Shown here piece by piece: positions 46,981 through 57,000 of a DNA stretch of 64,000 bases (position 1 is the stretch's first letter; each line of letters starts with the position of its first letter). The translations under genes and the position numbers were made by a program. Source of the DNA: Hirudo medicinalis (lineage: Eukaryota; Annelida; Clitellata; Hirudinida; Hirudinidae); contig MPNW01000016.1 in assembly GCA_011800805.1 (NCBI GenBank), positions 49,110 through 113,109 of the forward strand. Direction: 5' to 3'. Below the pieces are notes generated by a model. That model was not told where the DNA came from. It saw nothing but the letters and a program-made list of their open reading frames with translations, and searched no databases.

Positions 46981-48863
46981 TTAATTATTAGAGGGTTCGT
47001 TGGCCCGATGCTTAAGGAATTGAATCATGGCACTGAGAGCCATTGCGGTCTCGTGGCAGAGACAGCCATCGGACAACCTTTTCTCGAAGCGTTTCACGCG
47101 TCTGAGAAATAGCAGCGGTTGGTTGGCCAGGTTGGCTAAAAAATTAAAATATTTAAAATAGAAGTAACAAATAATGTGCAATTAAAACCTTCTGAAACTC
47201 TTAAACTGACCTGTGGAATGCCAACATCCGTGTTGCTCGTCTTGCCAGGATATGATCGCCTTCAACCACCTCTCGTTAAGAAAGTCAGTGAAACCTGACA
47301 TGCTGCACAGGAAGACTGGAAAATTTGAATTATTTACTCACATGGCTACAAAAACAAAAGCGTGACATTTGATGATTATTTATATTCCGCTAAGCATCTT
47401 CATTTTTTACCTTGTTCCATGAAAAGATCTCTTCTGAGGTGGGGAAAGTCGTTGGATGCAAGAACTTGAGATTCATTGAAAATGTTCGAACAGAGGATGG
47501 TCAATAGTTCACTCACGTCGGGAGTTTCAGTGAAACAATGGAACTACAAATTAAAGAAAAAAGATTTAGAAATGTTTCTCGCTTACGACATTTCGAGTCA
47601 CCATCAATCCGGTTTGAAAGTAGAGAAGTTGATGTGTGATGGCGTAATCACTTTTGCCAAGCTGGGTGTTGAACTCCAAACACGAGGGTAAAACCTGACA
47701 TCTGAGGAACGTGAAAAGATGCTTGAATCCTCATCCATCAACCGACAATCTTTACCAACCTCGGGGAATCCACAAGTTTACCGAGGCAGAAGTCAGATAT
47801 CTTGCCGTAGAAAACGTTTCCATTTTTAATTCTGGGTTGAAGAAGACTCAGGTTGACGTGTCTTGGTTTAACGTCCATGGACCAATTGGCGTTGATTACA
47901 TTTCCTAGAGCTGAACATTCAACAACGATATCTTGGAATCGGAGTTTGACACAATTAAACCGATTCAGGCAGGTGATGTTTTTAGATTAAATGTCCCATT
48001 TTTAAATAAGTGAACAGAACGGTTAAATGGTTAAACGTAAACAAAGTATTTTACAAAGCAGTTATCAGCTAGAAGCCAGCATGCCAGTCGAGCTGCTGTA
48101 AGGGTATACTACACTAATCTAGAAATGGTGTTTTTTTATTGATTATTCTTGAACAAATCGAAAATTATTGCTGATCGTTTAAAAATGTTCTTACTTTCAA
48201 AGTATTCAGGATGAACACCCACCCGCTGGAAAGCCTTTTCAATGATTTCTTCGCACTTTTCTTTCAAGTCTCTCAAGCAATGAACCAAGACGACCTTTTC
48301 AGGACTCGAAGTATTTTTCAATTTATTCAGCGCTACATCTAATTGGTCTAGTTTTGGTCGAAAAAAATACAATTACGATATAAAACGTGGAGTGCGGAAC
48401 AATACACAATACATGTTTATTTAACAAATTACGATGCTCACAAACCATTCATAATTTGCTACTCTGTAATTCGATGCATTTAATGGACAGTTTATTTTAA
48501 TAATATTATGTAACTAATTAATATTAATGCATAAATAAACAAATATTGGCTGAGTTAATTATTTGATTGTATGACTCTAGTGACCCCAGAATTGAAATTC
48601 ACTCAAGTGCAAATACATAAATATTCACGAAAGGATTCCAGAGAATGAATGTCACTACCTCGATTGACTTTCAAAGTAAAGATGGAATCAATGACCAATT
48701 CCTCGGCATGTTTCTCGACTGATTCTAATCCATCTGCTACCGACCTGATTATTTCACGGAGTAGCTCATCATCCTCGGAGTTAAAGTTCACTTTTTCAAT
48801 TCCTGGACAACCTTCCAACGAAGCCCACCAGATAAGCAAAATTATTCCGAGGTTGACATTCAT
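46981..48863 (-). CDS. secreted DUF4735 (C16orf89-like) protein, copy 1
   Basis: Seven exons. The first (48863-48659) gives a signal peptide (NLGIILLIWWASLEGCPGIE) and the family N-terminus (ADGLESVEKHAEELVIDSIF, TLKVNRG). Then follow DQLDVALNKLKN...CLRDLKEKCEEIIEKAF (48.35-48.19 kb); NANWSMDVKPRHVNLSLLQP and DFCLGKLVDSPR (47.9-47.77 kb); DYAITHQLLYFQTGLMVTRN (47.7-47.58 kb); SELLTILCSNIFNESQVLAS and FPHLRRDLFMEQG (47.5-47.41 kb); MSGFTDFLNERWLKAIISWQ and GCWHSTG (47.3-47.21 kb); and VKRFEKRLSDGCLCHETAMA to EPSNN (47.13-46.98 kb). THQLL, DLFMEQ, MSGF-x-DF-x-x-x-R-WL-x-A-I-x-SWQ and GC-x-x-HETAMA are the hallmarks of this family. The human protein is secreted and of unknown function. The signal peptide, the conserved cysteines and the absence of a later membrane helix fit a secreted, disulfide-bonded protein. 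The Ig receptor start lies 220 bp downstream on the same strand. Confidence 0.87.
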
Positions 48864-49589
48864 TTTTGAGCCAAATCGTCCAAACCATGCTCACCTTTAA
48901 GTTTAAACAAGTGACACATTGTGGTAGCAGATTGTGGCCTGTCATGTAAGTTTTTTAAAACTGCCACTTTTCAGAAGAATGTATAATTTATAATGTCAAA
49001 TTTAACTAGCAACTTCAATTTAAGACTTGGCCTGCATTGTTTAATGGCTGATTGTATTACTTGCGAAGCAATTATTTGCTTATTAAAGTGATTTAATCAT
49101 TTTAATTTGTGATTGAAATCAACTATGACTCGTTATAAGTATTTTTGAAGAAGCTGTATCTGACATAAAATCGTTTATTAAACCGAAATGTTTGCATTGA
49201 TTGAATTAACGTTTTATGAAGTTCACGTTTTGTGAAGAAACGAACTGCTACACGTAGAAGTACTAATTTTTTCCATAAAATGGAATTATTCTAAATTTAT
49301 GATAAAATTTTAAATATTTTCATTCCGCTAATCCTGACATGCTTTAAAAATTTTCTTGTATAAGTCCAGCTACTTCTAAGCCTGTAAAAGTAATCCACAT
49401 TATAACGTGCTAAATAAATTTGGAATTGTAATGAAGTTGTCCACAGCATAATATGTTAAATAAAGTCTGAATTGTAATGAATTTATATCAAATTAAAATT
49501 AGGCAACACGTGTTAAATGAGGGATTTAAGTCAAAAGAAAAACTTTAAAAATACCCGTCACAAACAAATGCGTCGATAGCGTCATTGGT

Positions 49590-49680
49590 CTAGGTCAGGG
49601 GTGTCCAACACACTGCCCGCCATAGGTTTCTATTCGGCCCGCGAAGCTTCTCTGATTTTTATAAAATACAAATAAAAACC
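49590..49680 (+). mobile_element. hAT-type transposon terminal remnant
   Basis: CAGGGGTGTCCAACACACTG followed by CGGCCCGC is the well-known end of many hAT elements (CAGGGGTGTCCAA plus a CGGCCCGCGG motif). I did not find the matching inverted end nearby, so this is a solo end or an old fragment. It lies between the two DUF4735 copies; the rest of 48864-49819 is A+T-rich with no gene seen. Confidence 0.6.
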
Positions 49681-49819
49681 TGGTCTAGGTTTTTCCCCAT
49701 CAAGCATTTATAAAGTTTAACTCCCAAACATGAAAATTTGAGTTAAAACATTTTGTCGAAAGAGAAATATACCAAACACAGTGTGTACAAATTGATTTGT
49801 CTTTTGATTTGACCTTGAT

Positions 49820-51866
49820 TCAGTAGCACGAAGTTAAGCTGTTCTTCAAAAACTGGACCAATGCCGCGAGAGCCACAACAGTTTTGTGGCATCGACAACC
49901 ATTCCTCAACAATTTTTCGTATCTCTTGAATCTGGAAACCCCTGCATATTCTTCATTAAAATAATATTACACATAAAACAATTTGTCAAATGTTAATTAA
50001 GAAAAAAAATCAACTCAAGATCCACATTCAAGACTCACTTCCTCCTTTCTGACGTTTTGACTTCCAACAACCTTCCTTCTCATCTTGCCATGAAAGAACT
50101 GTTTTCAGCGATTCTTCGGTTAGGAAATCGTTGAATCCAGACATGCCACACAATGCGGCTGGTTTTGTTTGAACATTTAAAAAATGAGCAACTTAGCACG
50201 AAAATGAATAAATACATTTGGTCGTTAGTAGATAATATAATACTCAATAAGGTCCTCATCACCTTGCTCCATGAAAAGATCCTGATAATCGTCAGGAAAA
50301 TCGAGAGACTGAATCTGTTGATATTCACTGAAAATGTTCGAACACAGAGTTGATTCAAGCGAAATTATCGAAGATCTTTTGAAACACTCAAACTGCAAAA
50401 ATTAAAAAAATCATGCTTTCATTTTGCGAATGTAACAATGCAATTTTACATTATAAATATACAAGGACCATCAAAGATTTCAAATGGAAGCAACTCTATT
50501 TATAAAAATTTACAGCTATAGTCTCACAGTCACTCCAACTTGAAGATATAAAAGCTGATGGGTGAGCGCATAGAAGCTCATGCCAGGTGTTGTCATGTTT
50601 CGAAAGCATTCAGCTGTTATTCGGCATCTGATGAAATTGTTGAGTTGTCACTCTCAAAGAAATATTTTGAACTTAACTCGTCATTGTTAACACCAGAAAA
50701 TCATTGGAAAATACATCAGCAAAGTGACACCCGTTTAAAAGTTTCGTATTTAAAACGTTAATTCTGAAGTTGCAAGTGCTGTGAAGATTTATTTAGATAC
50801 CTGGGTGAGTTGACGAGATGACCGAGGCATTTGTCGGAATCATCTTCGGTGAACGCATATCCAGATGATGAGGGGGGCTCCATTAAATCCACTTCAATTG
50901 GTCTTTCACTAGAATCCAACGACCAATCACCTTGGATGGTGACTCCTATTTCTGCCCATAATAAGTAGTTATTTGAAACAGTTTTTATTGCATTACACAG
51001 TGTTAACTTATTTTTACATTAAATTTTAATTGAATAAATACACACTTTCGTAGTAAATTGGTTCTGATTTTTTCACGAATGGAGTGGCTTCTCTGAGAAT
51101 TTTGTCTGATTTGTTGATGAGTAAATGCAAATATTTAGAAAGTCGACAGTTAGAAAGGTTCAATTTGTTGTACGCAGTTTCAAGTTGGTCTGAAAAAAAA
51201 AGAAATAAAGTATTGGAAATTAAACTTTAGAAGACGAGTAATGATGCGCGTGCCTGAAATGTGAAATGTTCTATTACTTCAGAAAAATAATTCAAATGTA
51301 CGACATGCTTAGAAACTCGTTAAAATGATTTTGTTTCTCGCTTCATTAAATTAATCGAATCACGCAATGAAACTCAAACATTCCATCCTCGGATGTTTTT
51401 CATTAATGTTTTTATTGCATTAAACTTTAAATTATGTTGAATGCGCTCAAAAGATGTTTAAGACTCTAAAATGTCTCTCCCCGGCCTTTCAAAATTAAGA
51501 TCCCCCGTAAAAGTCGATTTTAAATTAATTTTTTCGACCTTTTCATATACATAACACATGAACACCTATAATTCGATTTTATGTTTGAAAGAAATCTAAT
51601 GACCACTTCAATAAAATTCTTCCTATGAATATTGAACTTTCGAAGAAAAATGTTTCACCTCGAACAATTTTGATTCCAAGAAGAGAATCCACATTTAAAT
51701 TATTTGAATTCTTTTCCATTGACTCCAAGCCCATTAATATGGAGCCGACAATTTTTTCAAGACGATCATTTACGAGAACATTTATTCGAGGTACCCTGTT
51801 TTCTGCTAAGCAGTTGTCAAGGGTATAGAGGCAGAGGAGTACCACGATGCAGTCTCTGGTAGCCAT
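49820..51866 (-). CDS. secreted DUF4735 (C16orf89-like) protein, copy 2
   Basis: A tandem paralogue of the gene at 46981-48863, same strand and exon order. Start MATRDCIVVLLCLYTLDNCL (signal peptide), then GLESMEKNSNNLNVDSLLGI and KIVRGE; DQLETAYNKLNLSNC and LLINKSDKILREATPFVKK (51.19-51.06 kb); GDWSLDSSERPIEVDLMEPP and DKCLGHLVNSPR (50.95-50.8 kb); SFYALTHQLLYLQVGVTV (about 50.57 kb); STLCSNIFSEYQQ and FPDDYQDLFMEQG (50.39-50.27 kb); ALCGMSGFNDFLTEESLKTV and LSWQDEKEGCW (50.16-50.04 kb); and FKRYEKLLRNGCRCHKTVVA to LTSCY (49.94-49.82 kb). The start is the Met before the hydrophobic run; an in-frame Met 105 nt upstream would bury the signal peptide and is rejected. The copies differ greatly in sequence, so the duplication is old. 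In copy 2 the ERW of MSGFTDFLNERW is TEES, and HETAMA is HKTVVA. Confidence 0.85.
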
Positions 51867-52200
51867 TTTTGTGTCCAATTGTGACTTGAAGACGGGTTCT
51901 TTTATAGCCTCACGAAACGAATTCTCGCAACAATTAGCAACAATTCCACGGAGTTTCATAATTTCAATCACGTGGGAGCAAAAAGATTCATTCTAAGCTT
52001 CCTTGAAATGAGCAAGCGTGGAAACATAAATTTATCAATTTCAGAAAGTAATTCTCGACAGGAAAAGGGATTAGTTTCGAAATACCTTTTAATTCATCAA
52101 ATGATGACTTTTTTCAGAAATTTTTATTAGAAAACATTGTGCTTCGAAAACGCACAAAAACAGAAAAATATTTTTAATAAAACTGTGATAACAACAAAGT

Positions 52201-52313
52201 GTCTGCAACCGCACCGTCAGGGAGCGCCCTCGGGTAGGGGGCAGATCGACTAAAAAGTGCCTTCACATCCCATTGGGATACAAAAGGCACTCAAAAGATC
52301 GGCTAAATACAAA
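52201..52313 (+). mobile_element. SINE copy, 3' part, same family as 11385-11582
   Basis: Starts GTCTGCAACCGCACCGTCAG, continues GGAGCGCCCTCGGGTAGGGG and ends CACTCAAAAGATCGGCTAAA plus TACAAA. These match the body and 3' end of the complete copy in reverse orientation. The tRNA-like head is missing, so the copy is 5'-truncated. Confidence 0.82.
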
Positions 52314-52649
52314 TACCGAGTAACAATATCAAGGCGTTATAATCTGCAGCAAAAATATTAGAATTTCATTTTTCTAACTTATTTCACTTATTTGAATCAT
52401 TTCCGAGACAATTAACTGCATCAAGTGTTCGCAGGTTTTAATGGTCCTTAAAGAAAATGTTAAATCTTTTTTTGTTCTCAAGGATTCCAGGCGACCGATC
52501 GGAATTCGTTACGTTTGACTCTTAACTCTCCTCAAAGCAGTGGAATCCTGCAGGTCAGGTGAGAAACAACACGTCCAATGTTTAAAAGGCGAGGGGAAGG
52601 GCCTCCAGTAAAGCATCCTCGTACTTTGTGGGTTCAACTTCAGATAGAA

Positions 52650-52740
52650 TGTTACTACCTCGATTGACTTTCAAAGTAACGGTGGAACCTATGACCAATC
52701 TCAGTTGCATTCGATCGACACACGTCAAGTCACAACGCAA
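52650..52740 (-). pseudogene. relic of DUF4735 exon 1 (third copy)
   Basis: CTACCTCGATTGACTTTCAA at about 52656 is identical to the 3' end of exon 1 of copy 1 (48653 onward), including the splice donor, and the next 35 bases match closely. Minus-strand translation gives LVIGSTVTLKVNRG against LVIDSIFTLKVNRG in copy 1. The more upstream part of the exon has diverged, and exons 2-7 were not found in the next 700 bp, where a SINE fragment now sits. This is therefore a broken third copy. Confidence 0.7.
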
Positions 52741-53400
52741 CATCAAATCTGTTAAAGAACAAAATTACAGACAACAGAACAAGTTCTAACTTGATGAGGG
52801 TTCACATGCAGAAGAATGTCAGACTCGAAATTCAGTATGCAGTTCTGTGTGTGTCTTTGAAGCACATCATTGATTGCAAATCATACATACGATTATCCCT
52901 CACGTGATCTTTGACCTGCTTTAGCCTGCATCACCGCCAAATTGGCAGTAGGGACAGCTCCAGGAGTCCGGACCTGCACCAATAAATAAACATAATTAAA
53001 TATTTTATCGTATTATCAATTTTACATTTCTAATAAATATAAATAACAAAGATTTATTAAAAATAAATAAATAAATAATTATGACAATATATTATTTCAA
53101 TAACAGCAGCAACAAAGCAACTAGTAATTAGAACTCAAATAGACTTACACTTCTCTCCATTCTCATCGTGATGTTCACCAGAGGGATAGACACTGCGTTT
53201 CCTCTTTGGCATCCACCCACAGATGCCTTATTTGATGTTGTCCACCTAAAAATAATATTCAATCTAAATTAAAAAGGCAAAGTAATTCTGGGAAATAACT
53301 AAAATTAATGGATTTTTTTTTTTAAATTCAGTATTACCTAATTTAGTCTAACTGGTCAAACTATCTCACAAGTAAATGATGTATGTACAACTAATGAAAA

Positions 53401-53700
53401 TCACAATAACTTTTTAGAACCCTTAATTCTATGAGAGCAGCTCGGTTTGGCAGAAGAATCATCTTCATGGCCTGACTCACATCCTGTCTCCTGACCAGAG
53501 ACTGAGTCTTCATGGCCTGTCTTCTCACCAGAGTCCTCACATTCTGTCTCCTGACCAGAGATCGAGTCTTCAGAACCTGCATCCCGACCAGAGATCGAGT
53601 CGTGCACACAACTTGTCTCCTTATTAAGATCAGAGTCATATGGAGCAGAACGAGAATCTCGACCGGGGTCACGTCCCGCTTATGGATTCGTTTTTGGAGA
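53401..53700 (-). CDS. hypothetical acidic repeat ORF
   Basis: A minus-strand frame, after a possible acceptor at ATAAG, reads AGRDPGRDSRSAPYDSDLNK, then imperfect repeats of about 10-12 residues such as SISGRDAGSED, SISGQETECED and SVSGQETGCESGHED, ending GSKKLL. The repeat encodes Ser/Gly/Glu/Asp in this frame and Arg/Leu/Val/Thr in the overlapping one, so I cannot decide from sequence alone that it is translated. Two possible small exons follow downstream: 53227-53158, reading MPKRKRSVYPSGEHHDENGE, and about 52970-52920, reading CPDSWSCPYCQFGGDAG, which would form a small zinc-ribbon-like peptide. No family recognised. Confidence 0.25.
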
Positions 53701-54248
53701 CTGCAAAGAAAAAGTAACGCAACCTGATAAATGAGTGCATTTTGAATAATTAATGCAGAAAAAATTCACCGAATTGAATAGACATAATATTAATAGAATA
53801 AATAATTTTTTCAGAAAAAGAAACATAAAATGCCAGGAATTATTCTTCCTCCACTCTCAATTCTGGACAAAATGCATAGGTCTGCCAGCGATGCAAAACA
53901 CAACATATCTTTACTCTATGTGTGCTTATACTACAGCAGGTACACTATTGCTATCAATTTTAAATATTTAAAAGCAAGAAAACATGAATAAGATACGGAA
54001 TTTCAAGACAAAATACAAACTCCTATAATTAAAACAAACAGCATTCAAATTAAAATATAGAAATTCAAAAGGTATGCTTGAGATACAAAACCAGACGGAA
54101 AATTTAAACACAAATTATACAAAATTTCAACTATAACTAAAACCAATAGAATTCACATTAAATGCAATATATTTCACATTATAAAACGTAGAATATACTG
54201 AAATACTAAGAAATACTTGAAAATTCACATTAAATACAACACATAATG

Positions 54249-54353
54249 AGGCTGGAGTGCAAGATGGCCGAATGGGTTGCGTTCCTGCATGCGGTCCTAA
54301 TAGAAACAGTCGTAATGTGTCACGCAACCCAGTCTGCACCGCCAGGGAGCGCC
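54249..54353 (+). mobile_element. SINE copy, 5' part, same family as 11385-11582
   Basis: GATGGCCGAATGGGTTGCGT, then TCCTGCATGCGGTCCTAATA and GTCTGCACCGCCAGGGAGCG match the head and start of the body of the full copy in reverse orientation. The last 3' section is absent. The A-box-like GGCCGAATGG is intact. Confidence 0.83.
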
Positions 54354-56389
54354 AATTCACATAAAATACAATACATACATATTGCAGTTAAAAAACACAA
54401 TTTACTGAAATATTAAAAAATATCTGAAAACTTATGCAAAATACATACAAAACATATTACCTTCAAACACATAATGCCTTAAAATAAAAAATAAATACTA
54501 TAAAACATGAAAATATAAAATACTTATGCAGGAGCAAATGCAATTACTATAACGTAGGATAACTAATAACAGTTAAAGCTAAAAATATAAAGACAAGGTA
54601 TGCGATATTTCCAAGCTAACAGTTTCCAAGAAAATTACTCAGAAGAATGAAGAGACAGAAATGTTCGAAGCGAATTCAACTCTCAAAGAGAAACCTCAAA
54701 GGCAGAACATGCAACTCTCGTAAGTCTAAGAAACTGACGACCGATGTTTACACAAGCCCGCGCAAATGGCTACGAGAAGCTATAAAGTGTACACCTTCTA
54801 CTTTTCTGGTAGTTTTTTATTTTCAAATCATATTTAGTAAAGGATAAACATTTAATATTATCCGTAAAAAGAATAAATTAAACGCTTAAAATTAATTCTG
54901 TTAAACTTATCGCTATTTCTTTTGTAGTCCTTGTAACAACAGCATTTATTAGTTACATTTTTTAATAATTATTAGTTATATATTTTAAAATAATTATTAG
55001 TCTCTTGTATTAATATTTATTCGGTTAAAACCTAGAGTGTTTTTAATGGAAATATTTTAATTTCAATGTGCAGGGTGTTCAAGTAGTTTAGCCTCCACCT
55101 TGTGCTTTTAGTATCATTTCATTGAATGCCTGCCTAGCTTGCATGAGCTCCTGTTTAGTAACTTTAGGTTTCATTGCCAATTTGAATCTTGGAATGCAAA
55201 TTGGCGGTAGCATTTTCTGATATTTCTGGCATCGTTAGGCAACCAGTTGTAGTGACTGCACATCCCTACTATCGAGCAAGGCCTCTATATAAACGATTTG
55301 AATTTAAAAATATCTCTCTCTAGCCTTTGTTATCTTGCTAAGGGGTTTCGCAGCTCTTTTTTGCCGGTCCCGGTATGCTATGGCCATGGACGAACCGAAC
55401 CTCTCTTAGTTCTGTCAGTAATCATTACAACAATAAAATTACTTCTCATAACTTTGTTGTTCAGTTTATTAAATTAGCCGAGCGTCGAAAAGAAAGGAAC
55501 TACACAGTCATAATTTTTAGTTTCACGAATCCTGAGAGGTTCGTGAATATCCACGGGCAGGGAGCAGTAGAAACTCGGGCGTTTATCCCTGTCCCCAAAT
55601 GACGTACCTGTCCATGAACGCATATGTGGCGAAAACCTATACGTGATACCTGGATTAAATCTAATTCAGATTCATACACACAATGTCGATATGCAATTAC
55701 ATTTTAATTTACGCGTATATAAATGCATAATTTAAAACAAATTTTAAATAATTTGTTATGTTCGGGTTTCATTTATGTTTCGTAATATCTTTAAATTGTG
55801 ATTATTTTAAATTTTAAGTGATAAACCAAAGAAAATTAAGTAAATAAAACCCAAAGGGAACATATTTTAATAGCTATTGAGTTAATATGCCAGTATGGTC
55901 GTTAAACGCCAAACACCAAACAGGATGTCATTTTCAGAAAATAAAATGAGCAGTGCTAGGTTTTTGACAAGGAATGTCATTTCAGCTTTTTCCATGGGTG
56001 GCAAACCCTTACACACAAAAAAGACACAGAATCCATCGAAAAATGAGTTAAACTTAGCTTTGGAACTTAGCGGAAAAATATCTAATCGATCTTGAGCTCC
56101 TTCTTGGAATAAGAAGAGCGTAAACAGCAAGGACAGCTTATTTCGGTGGGAGGGGGCGGACTCAGTTCCCCTTCAATAATACCCTATAGGATTTCTTTCA
56201 GACAATATGATTCGGGGGGTCAATTTTTTTACCAAATACCCATTTGAAATAAAACAATTTGTCAAATAAAAGGATTTTATTAACTAACAATACCACAAAA
56301 ACATATTAAAAAATCAATCACACAAGCTGAAATAAAAAGAATTGTAAAATTAAATTTTCAAAGAAATCTTATTCGCCGAGATTTTTTCA
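54354..56389. other. intergenic region, no supported gene
   Basis: A+T-rich. Short open frames have no recognised domain: a 43-residue minus-strand one at about 55091-55222 starts MLPPICIPRFKL and ends ILKAQGGG, and a plus-strand one at 55375-55602 is similar in size. A near-perfect inverted repeat, TTCACGAA (55522-55529) and TTCGTGAA (55540-55547), sits in the latter. Confidence 0.5.
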
Positions 56390-57000
56390 AGGCATATAAA
56401 ACTACTACTCTAAAAAATCTTCCATTGGAACTTTAGGTCCTCCAATGCTTATGGTCACACAATGAGTTAAAGTTTCTGGTATCATTCTATTTCTTGCCTT
56501 GTTGAGGATCATGTTCATTGTACTAAATAATTCTCTCTGCTGAGGCAGTTGTTACTGGAATAACAAGAAGGATTTCACAGAGCGCTTGTAACTCACAGCA
56601 CCCCATACCAGCTTCCAATATTTTTGTCAATGGACTTTCATTTGCTTTGTATCATCTACAATTAACCACAGACTTTATGAAAAATGTAAAAGAATTCAAA
56701 TCCGCAAGTATGGCTTCAGCATTGAGAATGAGAAAGTTGTTACAAAAATTTATGACTTCTAGTCAAACTTAATTCTTTTTTTTTTTGTAAAGCGTAAAGT
56801 TTTTTGTAAAGCTGAGGAAAGAGTGCACTAAGAATTTCATTCATAACTTGGCAGGTGATTATGAAAGTTTCATTTCTGATTTCACGCAAAATTCCTAATG
56901 ATTCAAGGTTTCCCTCTTCTTTGTGAATAAGCTCACATACTATCAAAATTGATTTTGAGCTTCTGAAGATAGCATTCAGTTTTATAAGATTCATGAAAAA
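56390..57000 (-). mobile_element. degenerate hAT transposase, C-terminal dimerisation region
   Basis: Minus-strand pieces include, in different frames, PVTTASAERII and LFSTMNMILNKARNRMIPET followed by LTHCVTISIGGP. Together they match the hAT C-terminal block P-x-T-x-AS-x-ER-x-FS-x-M-x-x-I-x-x-x-x-R-x-x-L. A frameshift separates them, and further upstream an 84-residue frame (VCELIHKEEGNLESLGILRE) may be another part. This is a dead remnant. Confidence 0.7.
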
